Assembly (NCBI GenBank): GCA_963842335.1
Contig: CAWJGF010000015.1
Location: forward strand, 144,322-208,321
Direction of reading: 5' to 3'
DNA length: 64,000 nt
Source: PALSA-600 sp963842335
GTDB lineage: Bacteria; Actinomycetota; Thermoleophilia; Gaiellales; Gaiellaceae
The position numbers and the translations under genes were made by a program. Of this stretch, positions 7,629 through 15,552 are shown in pieces. The notes beneath the pieces are model-generated. The model saw nothing but the letters and a program-made list of their open reading frames with translations. It was not told the origin of the DNA and searched no databases. Within the stretch, counting starts at the first letter, position 1, and the number at the start of each line of letters is the position of its first letter.

Positions 7629-8410
7629 CGTTTCGCGGTCACTTCGCGCTCGATCCGGCCCGTGTACTTCTCGTACTCGCCGGTCGCGAGGTCGAACTGG
7701 ATGATCCGCTCCTGACCGTGGAACGGGTAACGCCTCCAGACGGAGACGTGCGTGCCCGTCACCTCGATCACGTTGTAACAGGGGCGCGTCTCCCCGCGTA
7801 GGCGCAGCGTGGACACCGTGCCCGTGTTGATCACGAAGAGATTCTCGAGCTTCCAGGCATAGGGGACATGCTTGTGCCCCGAGAGCACGAGGTGCACGCC
7901 TGCGCGCTGGAGGCACTCGATCGCGTCGCCCGCGTCGTAGACCACATTCCGCTCGCGCCCGGTGCCGGGGATCGGAAGGAGGTGGTGATGGAGGACGAAG
8001 ATGCGGAGGTCGGAAGGCTCGGCGGCGAACTGATCCTCGATCCAGCGGTAGCGCCCACGGCCGATCTGGCCGTTGTCGAGGTCGGGCTCGGTCGAGTCGA
8101 CGGCGACCACTGTGACCCCCGCGCGGCGCAGAACCGAGTTCCGCGCGCCAAAGAGCTCCTCGAAATGCACGTACCCGACGTTGCGCGAGTCGTGATTGCC
8201 GGGGATGACGACGAGTGCTTCGCACTCGATCCGGTCGAGGTAGGCCTTCGCCTTTGCGTACTCCTCCTTGAACCCGAAGGTGGTCAGATCGCCGGAGCAG
8301 ACGACGATGTCGGGCGTCAGGTCGTTGATCTCGGCGATCGCCCGTTCCATCAGGTCCGGGACGAACTGCGGCTCGCCACAATGGAGATCTGAGAGATGAG
8401 CGATCGTCAC
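7625..8410 (-). CDS. Calcineurin-like metallophosphoesterase
   Basis: Binuclear metal phosphoesterase (Icc/CpdA-like), 261 aa. All five family motifs are visible in order: SDLH, CSGDLT, PGNHD, an HHH segment in VLHHHLLP, and SGHKH. I start it at the GTG at 8410, which has GGAG eight bases upstream; a GTG at 8419 would add three residues. It heads the cDPG cluster and overlaps the synthetase by GTGA. A role in turnover of cDPG or of another cyclic phosphate is an inference from position only. Confidence 0.88.
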   Translation of the reverse strand: MTIAHLSDLHCGEPQFVPDLMERAIAEINDLTPDIVVCSGDLTTFGFKEEYAKAKAYLDRIECEALVVIPGNHDSRNVGYVHFEELFGARNSVLRRAGVTVVAVDSTEPDLDNGQIGRGRYRWIEDQFAAEPSDLRIFVLHHHLLPIPGTGRERNVVYDAGDAIECLQRAGVHLVLSGHKHVPYAWKLENLFVINTGTVSTLRLRGETRPCYNVIEVTGTHVSVWRRYPFHGQERIIQFDLATGEYEKYTGRIEREVTAKR

Positions 8411-8464
8411 CGGTCCCACTCCGACGACTCTAGAGCATCCGAAGCGATTGCTACCCTGGCCTTC

Positions 8465-8833
8465 GTGCTGCCGGAAACGCCTGTTTTCCAGGCATTCTGC
8501 GGCTCAGAGCCCCCGCGGTTCGCGAATCCCGCGGAGCTTGAGTACGCGAAGATCCTGGACTGGTACGGAATTCCGTGGGAATACGAGCCCACGACCTTCG
8601 TGCTCGCCCGCGATGCGGAGGGCCGCGTCACCGAGGCTTTCACGCCCGACTTCTACCTCCCGGACCAGGATCTCTATCTGGAGGTGACGGTCATGAAGCA
8701 GTCGCTCGTCACCCGCAAGAACCGGAAGCTGCGCAAGATCCGACAGCTCTACCCCGACGTCAAGGTGAAGCTCTTCTACGAACGGGACTTCGGACGGCTC
8801 GCAGCCCGGTACGGGCTGCGGAAGGCATCCTGA
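8465..8833 (+). CDS. Small PD-(D/E)XK nuclease-like protein
   Basis: A 122-aa protein with the core layout of restriction-endonuclease-like folds: EYAKILDWYGIPWEYEP, then TPDFYLPDQDLYLEVTVMK, where the Asp and Glu occupy PD and E positions and the catalytic Lys is shifted or replaced. A KNRKLRKIRQLYPDVKVKLF strand-helix-strand follows. The GTG at 8465 follows a TACCCT box by 7 nt. The frame is open to 8396, but that would overlap the divergent phosphoesterase. The function is unknown; it is coupled to the phosphoribosyltransferase gene downstream. Confidence 0.7.
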   Translation: MLPETPVFQAFCGSEPPRFANPAELEYAKILDWYGIPWEYEPTTFVLARDAEGRVTEAFTPDFYLPDQDLYLEVTVMKQSLVTRKNRKLRKIRQLYPDVKVKLFYERDFGRLAARYGLRKAS

Positions 8834-9381
8834 GCACGCCTGCACCGCTCGACGAGCGCATCGGCGACGTGTACCTCGAGGCGCGCGAGATCGCAGCACG
8901 CGTGCGCCAGCTCGGTTCCGACCTGGCGCGCGACTTCGCCGGCCGCGAGCCGATTCTCGTCGGCTGCATGAAGGCCTGCATCCCGTTCATCTGCGATCTC
9001 TCCCGAGAGATGCCGATCCACCATGCGCTCGACTTCATCGAGCTCGCCGGCTACGGCAGCGCCGATCACGAGAGTCACGACGGGATCCGTTTCCTGAAGG
9101 ATCTCGACACCGAGATCGAGGGTCGCCACATCGTGATCGTCGACGAGGTCGTGGACACGGGGCTGACGATGCACTACCTCGTGCGCTCGCTCGAGCTACG
9201 CAACCCGGCAACGCTCACGGCCGCGACTCTCTTCGACCGTCCGTATCGCCGGCTCGTCGACGACCTTCCAGTGGGCTACGTCGGCTTCACGATTCCCGAC
9301 GAGTTCTTCGTCGGCTATGGCTTCGACATCGACGAGCGGTTCCGCAACCTGCCCGACCTGCGGCTCGTGCGCTCGACCTGA
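8830..9381 (+). CDS. hpt: Hypoxanthine phosphoribosyltransferase-like protein
   Basis: Type I phosphoribosyltransferase of about 183 aa, for purine salvage. The segment YLEAREIAARVRQLG matches the N-terminal helix of Hpt, LVGCMKACIPFICDL the first loop, and IVIVDEVVDTGLTM the PRPP-binding loop; DIDERFRNLPDL is the typical C-terminus. No ATG or GTG precedes the first helix. The best start is a CTG at 8830 overlapping the upstream TGA, with GGAAGG just before it; a GTG at 8869 would truncate the first helix. The start is therefore uncertain. Confidence 0.88.
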   Translation: MSTPAPLDERIGDVYLEAREIAARVRQLGSDLARDFAGREPILVGCMKACIPFICDLSREMPIHHALDFIELAGYGSADHESHDGIRFLKDLDTEIEGRHIVIVDEVVDTGLTMHYLVRSLELRNPATLTAATLFDRPYRRLVDDLPVGYVGFTIPDEFFVGYGFDIDERFRNLPDLRLVRST

Positions 9382-9407
9382 TTTTTAGGTCCGGCTAACA
9401 TCCGGAC

Positions 9408-10685
9408 GTGATCGAGTCACGCGTCGATGTGCTGCCCCCCGGCCTGCGGACGGTCGACGAGGCCCTCCATCGCACGCGCTTCCGGATCCTGCCGTTCCTC
9501 GGGCCGGCGTTCATCGCCTGCGTCGCCTACATCGATCCCGGCAACTTCGCGACGAACATCGCCGCCGGCTCGCGGTTCGGCTACCGCCTCATCTGGGTGA
9601 TCGTCGTCGCCAACCTCTTCGCGATGCTGATCCAGGTTCTGTCCGCGAAACTCGGCATTGCGACGGGACGCAATCTGCCGGAGGTGTGCCGCGAGCAATT
9701 CTCGCGTCGCACCTCGTTCTGGCTGTGGGTGCAGGCCGAGGCGATCGCGATGGCAACCGACCTCGCCGAGTTCCTCGGGGCCGCGATCGGCATCCACCTC
9801 CTGACCGGCTTGCCGCTCTTTCCATCCGCGGTCGCGTCGGGCATTGCTGCCTTCGCGATCCTTGCGCTGCTGCGGTTCGGCGTACGCATACTGGAAGCGG
9901 TGATCGCAGTGCTCGTCGGCGTGATCGGCGCGTGCTACGTGGCAGAGCTGACCTTCGCGCACCCCGACTTCGGCCAGGTGGCGCACCACGCCGTGATCCC
10001 GCAGTTCGGAAGCAGTGAGGCTCTGCTGTTGTCGGTGGGAATCATCGGCGCAACGGTCATGCCGCATGTCATCTACCTGCACTCCGCGCTCACGCAGGAC
10101 CGACTCGTGCCGGAGACTCACGAGGACGCGCAAACGCTGCTCCGTTACACCCGGGTGGACGTGATGATCGCGATGACGATTGCCGGCGTCATCAACGTGT
10201 CGATGCTCGTGATGGCAGCATCGACCTTCTTCAGGACTGGGCTCCTGCACGTCGACTCGCTCGAGGGGGCGCATAAGACGTTGCAGCCGATCCTCGGAAG
10301 TGCCTCAGGCGTGCTGTTCGCGCTCGCACTGATCGCCTCCGGCCTGTCGAGCTCGGCGGTTGGAACTCTGTCGGGGCAGGTGGTGATGCAAGGGTTCATC
10401 CGCAGGCAGATCCCCGTGACGCTTCGACGTCTCGTGACGATGGTGCCGGCATTCATCGTGATCGCTCTCGGTGTCGACCCGTCACGGACGCTCGTGCTCT
10501 CGCAGGTCGTGCTCTCCTTCGGGATCCCGTTCGCCCTCGTCCCGCTCGTGATCTTCACCGCGCGGCGAGATGTGATGGGGCCCCTCGTGAACCGGCGCGT
10601 GACGACCGTCGCCGCGTCGCTCGTCGCGTCGGTGATCATCCTCCTGAACTTCTTCCTGCTCGCCCAGACCGCCGGCCTCGTCTGA
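9408..10685 (+). CDS. Nramp-family divalent metal transporter
   Basis: Proton-coupled Mn/Fe transporter, 425 aa, eleven predicted membrane segments. The metal site of the family is visible: DPGN in helix 1 (IDPGNFATNIAAGS) and MPH in helix 6 (GATVMPHVIYLHS). The GTG start lies 6 nt after a TAACAT box. An intrinsic-terminator-like hairpin follows 20 nt after the stop, but its U-tract serves the opposite strand. Confidence 0.93.
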   Translation: MIESRVDVLPPGLRTVDEALHRTRFRILPFLGPAFIACVAYIDPGNFATNIAAGSRFGYRLIWVIVVANLFAMLIQVLSAKLGIATGRNLPEVCREQFSRRTSFWLWVQAEAIAMATDLAEFLGAAIGIHLLTGLPLFPSAVASGIAAFAILALLRFGVRILEAVIAVLVGVIGACYVAELTFAHPDFGQVAHHAVIPQFGSSEALLLSVGIIGATVMPHVIYLHSALTQDRLVPETHEDAQTLLRYTRVDVMIAMTIAGVINVSMLVMAASTFFRTGLLHVDSLEGAHKTLQPILGSASGVLFALALIASGLSSSAVGTLSGQVVMQGFIRRQIPVTLRRLVTMVPAFIVIALGVDPSRTLVLSQVVLSFGIPFALVPLVIFTARRDVMGPLVNRRVTTVAASLVASVIILLNFFLLAQTAGLV

Positions 10686-10695
10686 CCCGAGCAGA

Positions 10696-10730
10696 AGAAA
10701 AAAACGGGCGCCCCAGGGTTGAGGCGCCCG
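10696..10730 (-). terminator. Intrinsic terminator oriented for minus-strand transcription
   Basis: Perfect 8-bp stem CGGGCGCC/GGCGCCCG (10705-10712 with 10723-10730) and a 10-nt loop. On the minus strand it is followed by a run of seven T. A second small hairpin TCGTC-GGGA-GACGA (10732-10745) precedes it in that direction. No minus-strand gene ends closer than about 450 bp away. Confidence 0.6.
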
Positions 10731-10905
10731 ATCGTCGGGAGACGACTTTCGGCACTGCGGCGGCCGGCCCAGCAGACGCCCGCGCCCTCGGTGCGCACAC
10801 CGATTTCAAGGAAGAACGAACTTCAGGCGGTTTCGGTTTCGTGGGTAGCGGCCCGGGCAGAGGAACCTGCTCGAAAGCGCTCACAAACCTCGAAGGAGTC
10901 TCATC

Positions 10906-11067
10906 ATGTCCGTGCTGCTACTCGCCCTGCTGGTCGTGATCATCCTGTTCGTCGTCGGCTTCGCGGCCGTGAAATTCCTGATCTGGGTCGCGATCATCCT
11001 CGCGATCATCTGGCTGATCGGGTTCTTCGTCCGCGGCGCCGAAGGCGCGCGCTGGTACCGCTGGTAG
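10906..11067 (+). CDS. Small hydrophobic membrane protein (53 aa)
   Basis: Short ORF beginning at ATG 10906 with GAAGGAG seven bases upstream. It encodes 53 aa that are almost wholly hydrophobic: one or two helices rich in Val, Leu and Ile, then FFVRGAEGARWYRW at the C-terminus. The aromatic/basic tail closely resembles small hydrophobic proteins annotated in Streptomyces and other actinobacteria. The function is unknown; a membrane-integral regulatory or stress role is possible. It stands alone between the Nramp gene and the convergent peptidase gene. Confidence 0.7.
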   Translation: MSVLLLALLVVIILFVVGFAAVKFLIWVAIILAIIWLIGFFVRGAEGARWYRW

Positions 11068-11140
11068 CGCGCAAGCAGCTTCACGTAGCTGCCTGGCGCC
11101 GAGGCTCGGCGTCAGCACCGGCCGGAGCGGCCCTACGACG

Positions 11141-11191
11141 GGTGCCTACCGATACCCGGTGCCTACCGATACCCGGTGCCTACAGATACCC
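11141..11191. repeat. Three tandem copies of a 17-bp unit at a gene end
   Basis: GGTGCCTACCGATACCC is repeated exactly twice (11141-11157, 11158-11174) and once with a C-to-A change (11175-11191). The third unit contains the stop codon and last codons of the M23 peptidase, so the gene end has been copied outward. This resembles slipped-strand duplication. Confidence 0.9.
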
Positions 11192-12361
11192 CATGGGATC
11201 GACGGGGTTGCCGTCGATCCGGACTTCGAAGTGCAGGTGCGGCCCGGTGCAGTGCCCCGTGCAACCGACGTAGCCGATCACCTGCCCCTGCGCGACGGTC
11301 TCGCCACAGGTCACCGCGATCGCGCTCTGGTGGCCATAGGCGGTGGCCAGGTTGCCACCGTGGTCGATGACGACGAAATTGCCGTAGCCCTCCTCCCAGC
11401 CGCAATAGATGACCGTGCCGGCGGCCGCTGCGTGAATGGGCGTGCCCGTGGAGGCACCGATGTCGATCCCCTGGTGCATGCGTCCCCAGCGCCAGCCGAA
11501 GGGGCTCGTGATGGGGCCGCTGACCGGCCAGATCAGGCCGGCCGCCGACGGGGTCGAGGTCGCCCCACTCGAGCCGTGCTGAGCCTGCGCAGCCCGGATC
11601 CTCGCCCCGATCGCGGCCGAGGAGGCCTGCAGCGCGTCGATCTCCCCTGCTTCCGCGCTCTCGGCCGCTGTCAGCTGCGACAGGTCGGTGAGCTTCTGGC
11701 TCTTGGTCGCGGACAGATCGCTGGCAGCACCAACGAGCTCGTCGCGCACGTCTCGGGTCTGCGCAGTGCGCGCCGAGATGACAGCTGTCTCGCCCTGCAC
11801 ACTCGTACGCAGTGACCTCGTCTTGGCGCGGGCCGCCTTCACCTGCGCCTTGGCAGTCGCAACCTCGCGCGCGATGCGCTTGTCCTGCTCGCCGATGTCG
11901 TTCATGTACTGGACCTCGTCGAGCGCATCCTGCACGCTTCGCGCACCGAGGAACACATCGAGAGTCGACGCGGGATCGGACTCGTAGATGTCGACTAGCC
12001 GGCGGTCGAGCGTAGATATCGACTCGCGGTACTGGTCCTCGAGGAATCCGTACCGCTTGCTCTGGATCGCGAAGAGCGCATTGAGCGCGTTCAACCGCCG
12101 CTCATGGAGTGACAAATCGGCCTCGAGGGTCTGAAGTCGCAGCGAGACATCACCGACCTTTCCCTCGAGTGCGCGAATACGCGTCGTGAAGTCGTTGACT
12201 TCGTTGCGGAGCGACTGCTCATGCTGCTTCTGCGTCGCCAACCGGTCTTGCAGGCTCGAGATCTTGGTGTCGACCTGGTGCTTCTTCGTGATGTCGTCGC
12301 CAAACGCGGGCGTAACAACGATCACGAGCAGAACAATGATTGCGAGCGTCAGTCGCCGCAT
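11180..12361 (-). CDS. Secreted M23 peptidase with N-terminal coiled coil (EnvC/NlpD-like)
   Basis: A 393-aa exported protein. It has a signal peptide at residues 1-21 (RRLTLAIIVLLVIVVTPAFG) and a long coiled coil through about residue 260. A C-terminal LytM/peptidase M23 domain carries zinc ligands HQGIDIG and HLHFEVR. These proteins cleave peptidoglycan crosslinks or activate amidases during division, and the coiled coil usually contacts an FtsEX-type partner. The gene follows the ccm genes after 26 bp, on the same strand. The stop codon lies in the third unit of the 17-bp tandem repeat. Confidence 0.92.
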   Translation of the reverse strand: MRRLTLAIIVLLVIVVTPAFGDDITKKHQVDTKISSLQDRLATQKQHEQSLRNEVNDFTTRIRALEGKVGDVSLRLQTLEADLSLHERRLNALNALFAIQSKRYGFLEDQYRESISTLDRRLVDIYESDPASTLDVFLGARSVQDALDEVQYMNDIGEQDKRIAREVATAKAQVKAARAKTRSLRTSVQGETAVISARTAQTRDVRDELVGAASDLSATKSQKLTDLSQLTAAESAEAGEIDALQASSAAIGARIRAAQAQHGSSGATSTPSAAGLIWPVSGPITSPFGWRWGRMHQGIDIGASTGTPIHAAAAGTVIYCGWEEGYGNFVVIDHGGNLATAYGHQSAIAVTCGETVAQGQVIGYVGCTGHCTGPHLHFEVRIDGNPVDPMGYL

Positions 12362-12387
12362 GGCAGACGATTCGCCGCGGCCGGGGG

Positions 12388-12855
12388 CTACTCCTGCGGG
12401 CCGGGCTCCGGAATCTGCGGCTGGCTCGGCGGTGTCGCCTCGTCGGGCGGTGGTGAAGGCTCGGGCACGATGACCGGGCCTGGCGGGGTGCCCTCATCGG
12501 GCGCCGGAGCCGGCTCGGGCGGGATCTCGGGAGTCTCGAAGCTCATCTCGGGACGGTAGCGCGGCTCGCGGTCGATCGCTCGTAGCGCGCTCGCCGCCTG
12601 GCGCCGGAGCGGGCCGAGCAGTTCGCGGTAATCCTCGTCCCCAACCTTCCCTGTGCGGTGGTCGAACTCGAGCTCCTTCAAGGCCGCGAGCGCACGGTCG
12701 CGCTCCTCGACGAGACCGAGCTGTCGTGACTCGTCGGCAGTCGGAGCATCGAGCCGGTCATCCTCGACGACAGGCTCGCGCAAAAATGGCAGCGCGACGA
12801 GCACGACGGCGACGGCCGCAAGAGCGACCCCTAGGACGAGCGCGATGCCGATCAC
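12388..12855 (-). CDS. CcmI/CycH N-terminal-like membrane protein with proline-rich tail
   Basis: A 155-aa protein with one N-terminal membrane helix (residues 2-25). A soluble helical segment follows (ERDRALAALKELEFDHRTGKVGDEDYREL) that resembles the periplasmic start of cytochrome c biogenesis protein CcmI. The last 50 residues are a Pro/Glu-rich low-complexity tail with no TPR repeats. It overlaps ccmF by 4 bp, supporting a role in holding apocytochrome or heme-ligation partners. The name is a family-level inference. Confidence 0.7.
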   Translation of the reverse strand: MIGIALVLGVALAAVAVVLVALPFLREPVVEDDRLDAPTADESRQLGLVEERDRALAALKELEFDHRTGKVGDEDYRELLGPLRRQAASALRAIDREPRYRPEMSFETPEIPPEPAPAPDEGTPPGPVIVPEPSPPPDEATPPSQPQIPEPGPQE

Positions 12856-14804
12856 GCGCGCGCAGGTGCGAGACGCGTGACGAGCCGCCGCTGCTCACGC
12901 GCGTCAGGCCACAGCGCAACCAGCGAGCCGAACAGGAAGACGAAGCCGGCAACCCAGATCAGGTTGACCAGCGGTTTGACGAGAATCTTGAAGTCGACAG
13001 CCGTCGAACCTGGGACGAAATCCGCGATCACGTAGACGTCCTCGCCGCGCAGCCAGTCGGTCTTGATCCCGACGTCACGATCCGTCTCCTGGAAACCCGT
13101 GTACGTGATGTCGCCCGTTCGCAGCGTCCCTTGCCAGTGGCCGCCGACGTTCATGACGGCGTAGCCGCCAGTACGGTTCGGATCGTTCGTGATCGGGTCG
13201 ATCCGCTGGTAGGTGAGGTGGTAGCCGGCGACCTTCACCGACTGCCCCTGCTGCAGTCGCACCTCACGAGTCGTCCCGAATGCGCTCGAGCCGGCTATCC
13301 CGATCGCGAGCAGCACGATCGCGGCGTGCACGATGTAACCGCCATAACGACGCCGATTACGCGAGACGAGTAAGAACAGCGACCCCGTGGCCCGAGTGCC
13401 ACGCACGAGCTCGACCACGATCGTCGCGAGGACGAATGCCGAGAAGGTGTAGGCGATCAGCCCAGGCGTCGACGATCCCGCCCCGACAGCGACCAGGAGC
13501 AGGCCGGCGACAACGGCCGTCGCGATCGGCCACACCAGCGCTCGCCCGAGCGCTCGCATGCTCGTGCGCCGCCAGGCGATGAGCGGGCCGATGCCCATCA
13601 GAAGCAGCAACGGCAGCCCGAAGGAGCGCAAGAAGAAGTCGTAGTACGGCCGTCCGATCGTCCGCGTCTCCCCGCGAAAAAGCTGCGTGACGATCGGGAA
13701 CATTACGCCCCACAAGATCGTCAGGCAGAGGGCGACCAGCAGCAGGTTGTTGTAGAGGAACACGGCCTCGCGCGAGAGCGCGGACTCGAGCTTCGTCCGC
13801 GCCTTGAGCAGCGGCAGGCGCCACAGGATCAACCCGACCGAGAACAGCGTCGAGATGACGACGAACGCGAGGAACCAACCGCCAATCGGGCTTTTCGAGA
13901 ACGAATGGATCGAGTTCACGACACCCGAGCGGGTGAGGAACGTGCCGAACACGGAAAGCTCGAAGGCAAGCGCGACGAGCACCATGTTCCAGACCTTCAG
14001 CATGCCCTTGCGCTCCTGGATCATCACGGAGTGCAGGAACGCGGTTGCGGCGAGCCACGGCATGAGTGCGGCGTTCTCGACCGGGTCCCACGCGTAGTAG
14101 CCACCCCAGCCCACCTCGGTATAGGCCCAGTGCGAGCCGAGCAACTGGCCAAAGCCGAGAAACATCCAGGCCACGAGAGTCCAGCGCCGCGTCGCGACGA
14201 TCCACCGCTCGTCGGTGCGCCCCGACAGCATCGCGCCCGCCGCGAAGGCGAACGGGATCGAGAGCCCGACGTAGCCCAGGTAGAGCATCGGCGGATGGGC
14301 GACCATGTACGGGTTCTGCAGGCTCGGCGTCAGCCCGGCGCCGTTGACCGGGGCCGTCTGCGTGTCGAACGGACTCGCCACCGCGACGAGCACGAACGCG
14401 AAGAAGGTCGCGATTCCCCCGAGGACGGGCACGACCCACGCGATCAGATCGCGCAACAGCCGCCGGTTGACGGCAACCGCGAGCGCGCCGTAGCCGGTCA
14501 GGACAAGGAGCCAGAGCAGGAGCGACCCCTCCTGGCCACCCCAGAACGCACTCAGCGCGTACGCCGTCGGGAGCGAGCGATTCGTGTGCGACGCGACATA
14601 GACGAACGAGAAGTCGTGACGCACGAGCGCGATCGCAAGCACCGCCGCCGCGATCAGAGTGGTTCCGAACGCGGTGAAGAGTGCGTTGCGCGCGGAGGTC
14701 GCGAGCCGGCGCCGGTTCTGAACGGCGGCGATAGCGCCGGCGACAAGCGCGTAGACCGACAGCCCGAGACTGACCACGAGCGCCGCGCGACCGAGTTCAG
14801 CCAT
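12852..14804 (-). CDS. ccmF: Cytochrome c heme lyase subunit CcmF
   Basis: Multi-spanning membrane protein of 650 aa, the usual CcmF length. It carries the tryptophan-rich heme-handling WWD segment (GWGGYYAWDPVENAALMPWL) and the flanking FLTRSGVVNSIHSF. CcmF receives heme from CcmE and attaches it to CxxCH motifs of apocytochromes at the outer face of the membrane. The ATG directly abuts the stop of ccmE and the end overlaps the CcmI-like gene. No ccmA-D or ccmH is seen in the window. Confidence 0.95.
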   Translation of the reverse strand: MAELGRAALVVSLGLSVYALVAGAIAAVQNRRRLATSARNALFTAFGTTLIAAAVLAIALVRHDFSFVYVASHTNRSLPTAYALSAFWGGQEGSLLLWLLVLTGYGALAVAVNRRLLRDLIAWVVPVLGGIATFFAFVLVAVASPFDTQTAPVNGAGLTPSLQNPYMVAHPPMLYLGYVGLSIPFAFAAGAMLSGRTDERWIVATRRWTLVAWMFLGFGQLLGSHWAYTEVGWGGYYAWDPVENAALMPWLAATAFLHSVMIQERKGMLKVWNMVLVALAFELSVFGTFLTRSGVVNSIHSFSKSPIGGWFLAFVVISTLFSVGLILWRLPLLKARTKLESALSREAVFLYNNLLLVALCLTILWGVMFPIVTQLFRGETRTIGRPYYDFFLRSFGLPLLLLMGIGPLIAWRRTSMRALGRALVWPIATAVVAGLLLVAVGAGSSTPGLIAYTFSAFVLATIVVELVRGTRATGSLFLLVSRNRRRYGGYIVHAAIVLLAIGIAGSSAFGTTREVRLQQGQSVKVAGYHLTYQRIDPITNDPNRTGGYAVMNVGGHWQGTLRTGDITYTGFQETDRDVGIKTDWLRGEDVYVIADFVPGSTAVDFKILVKPLVNLIWVAGFVFLFGSLVALWPDAREQRRLVTRLAPARA

Positions 14805-15200
14805 TTATGCGGCGGGCTTGGCCGTGTACTTCGAGGGGCACTTCGTGAGGATGCCGTCCGCCGTGAGGTGATCGCCGGTGTAGCGGCCGCTGACGACGAC
14901 GCTTCGCCCGACCGTGAACAGCGGCGGCGGCGAAGAGCCGTGGTAGACGACGGGGACGACTTCGCTTCGACCCGAGATGTCCTTCAGCCCGAACCGCATG
15001 CCGCTCGCGCTGTGCGAGTCACCACGTACCGGCCCGACGACCGCTCCCACGATCGAAAGCGCGCCGCGATGGGTCGCAACCTGGCTCGGCGTGAGCGTCG
15101 GCGTCGAATGGCCGTCGACGGCCGTATAGAGCAGGAAAACGGCGAGGACGGCCGCCACCGAGAGCGCGACGATCAGCCGCGCGGGACTACGCATCGTCAC
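14805..15200 (-). CDS. ccmE: Heme chaperone CcmE, CxxxY variant
   Basis: A 131-aa membrane-anchored heme chaperone: N-terminal helix (residues about 9-27), then an OB-fold beta barrel with VVPVVYHGSSPPPLF and SVVVSGRY. In classical CcmE the heme-binding residue is His in HxxxY; here the motif reads CPSKY, so Cys replaces His as in the CxxxY class known from archaea and some sulfate reducers. The GTG start is 7 nt after TAGACT; an in-frame ATG two codons later is an alternative. It leads the ccm gene set. Confidence 0.88.
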   Translation of the reverse strand: MTMRSPARLIVALSVAAVLAVFLLYTAVDGHSTPTLTPSQVATHRGALSIVGAVVGPVRGDSHSASGMRFGLKDISGRSEVVPVVYHGSSPPPLFTVGRSVVVSGRYTGDHLTADGILTKCPSKYTAKPAA

Positions 15201-15220
15201 GCCCGAAAGTCTAGCCGTGC

Positions 15221-15466
15221 TTACGCGTCGGCAGGGGTCGGCAACGGCTTGCGCGCCGGGACGCGATAGCCGTGATCGGCACAAAGTGCCCCCGGCGCGT
15301 CCTCGGTCAGCGCGTCGCAGTAGCCCTTGCCGTAGGCCGCGCGCATGAATGCGGCCACGACGTCCAGGGACCAGTCGGTGATGCCGGCCGCCTCCCGCCA
15401 GAGGTCGGCGAGGCGCAGGTCGATATCGAGCTCGAGCAGGTCGATCCGGGTGGGGCGGGTGGACAT
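15221..15466 (-). CDS. Conserved hypothetical protein (81 aa)
   Basis: Small soluble helical protein starting MSTRPTRIDLLELDIDLRLADL, with two cysteines (KGYCDAL and ALCADHG) near the C-terminus. I do not recognise a family. The ATG is placed by a TACTCT box 7 nt upstream. It ends 20 bp before the ccmE start, so it could be cotranscribed with the ccm genes, although ccmE has its own promoter-like box. Confidence 0.6.
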   Translation of the reverse strand: MSTRPTRIDLLELDIDLRLADLWREAAGITDWSLDVVAAFMRAAYGKGYCDALTEDAPGALCADHGYRVPARKPLPTPADA

Positions 15467-15552
15467 GCCGCGAAGAGTAAAAAGGCCGTCGGACGGACCC
15501 GAGCGCCTGATCGACGCTTTCCGGCTGTTCGCGGCGATACCCTCGCTACCCC

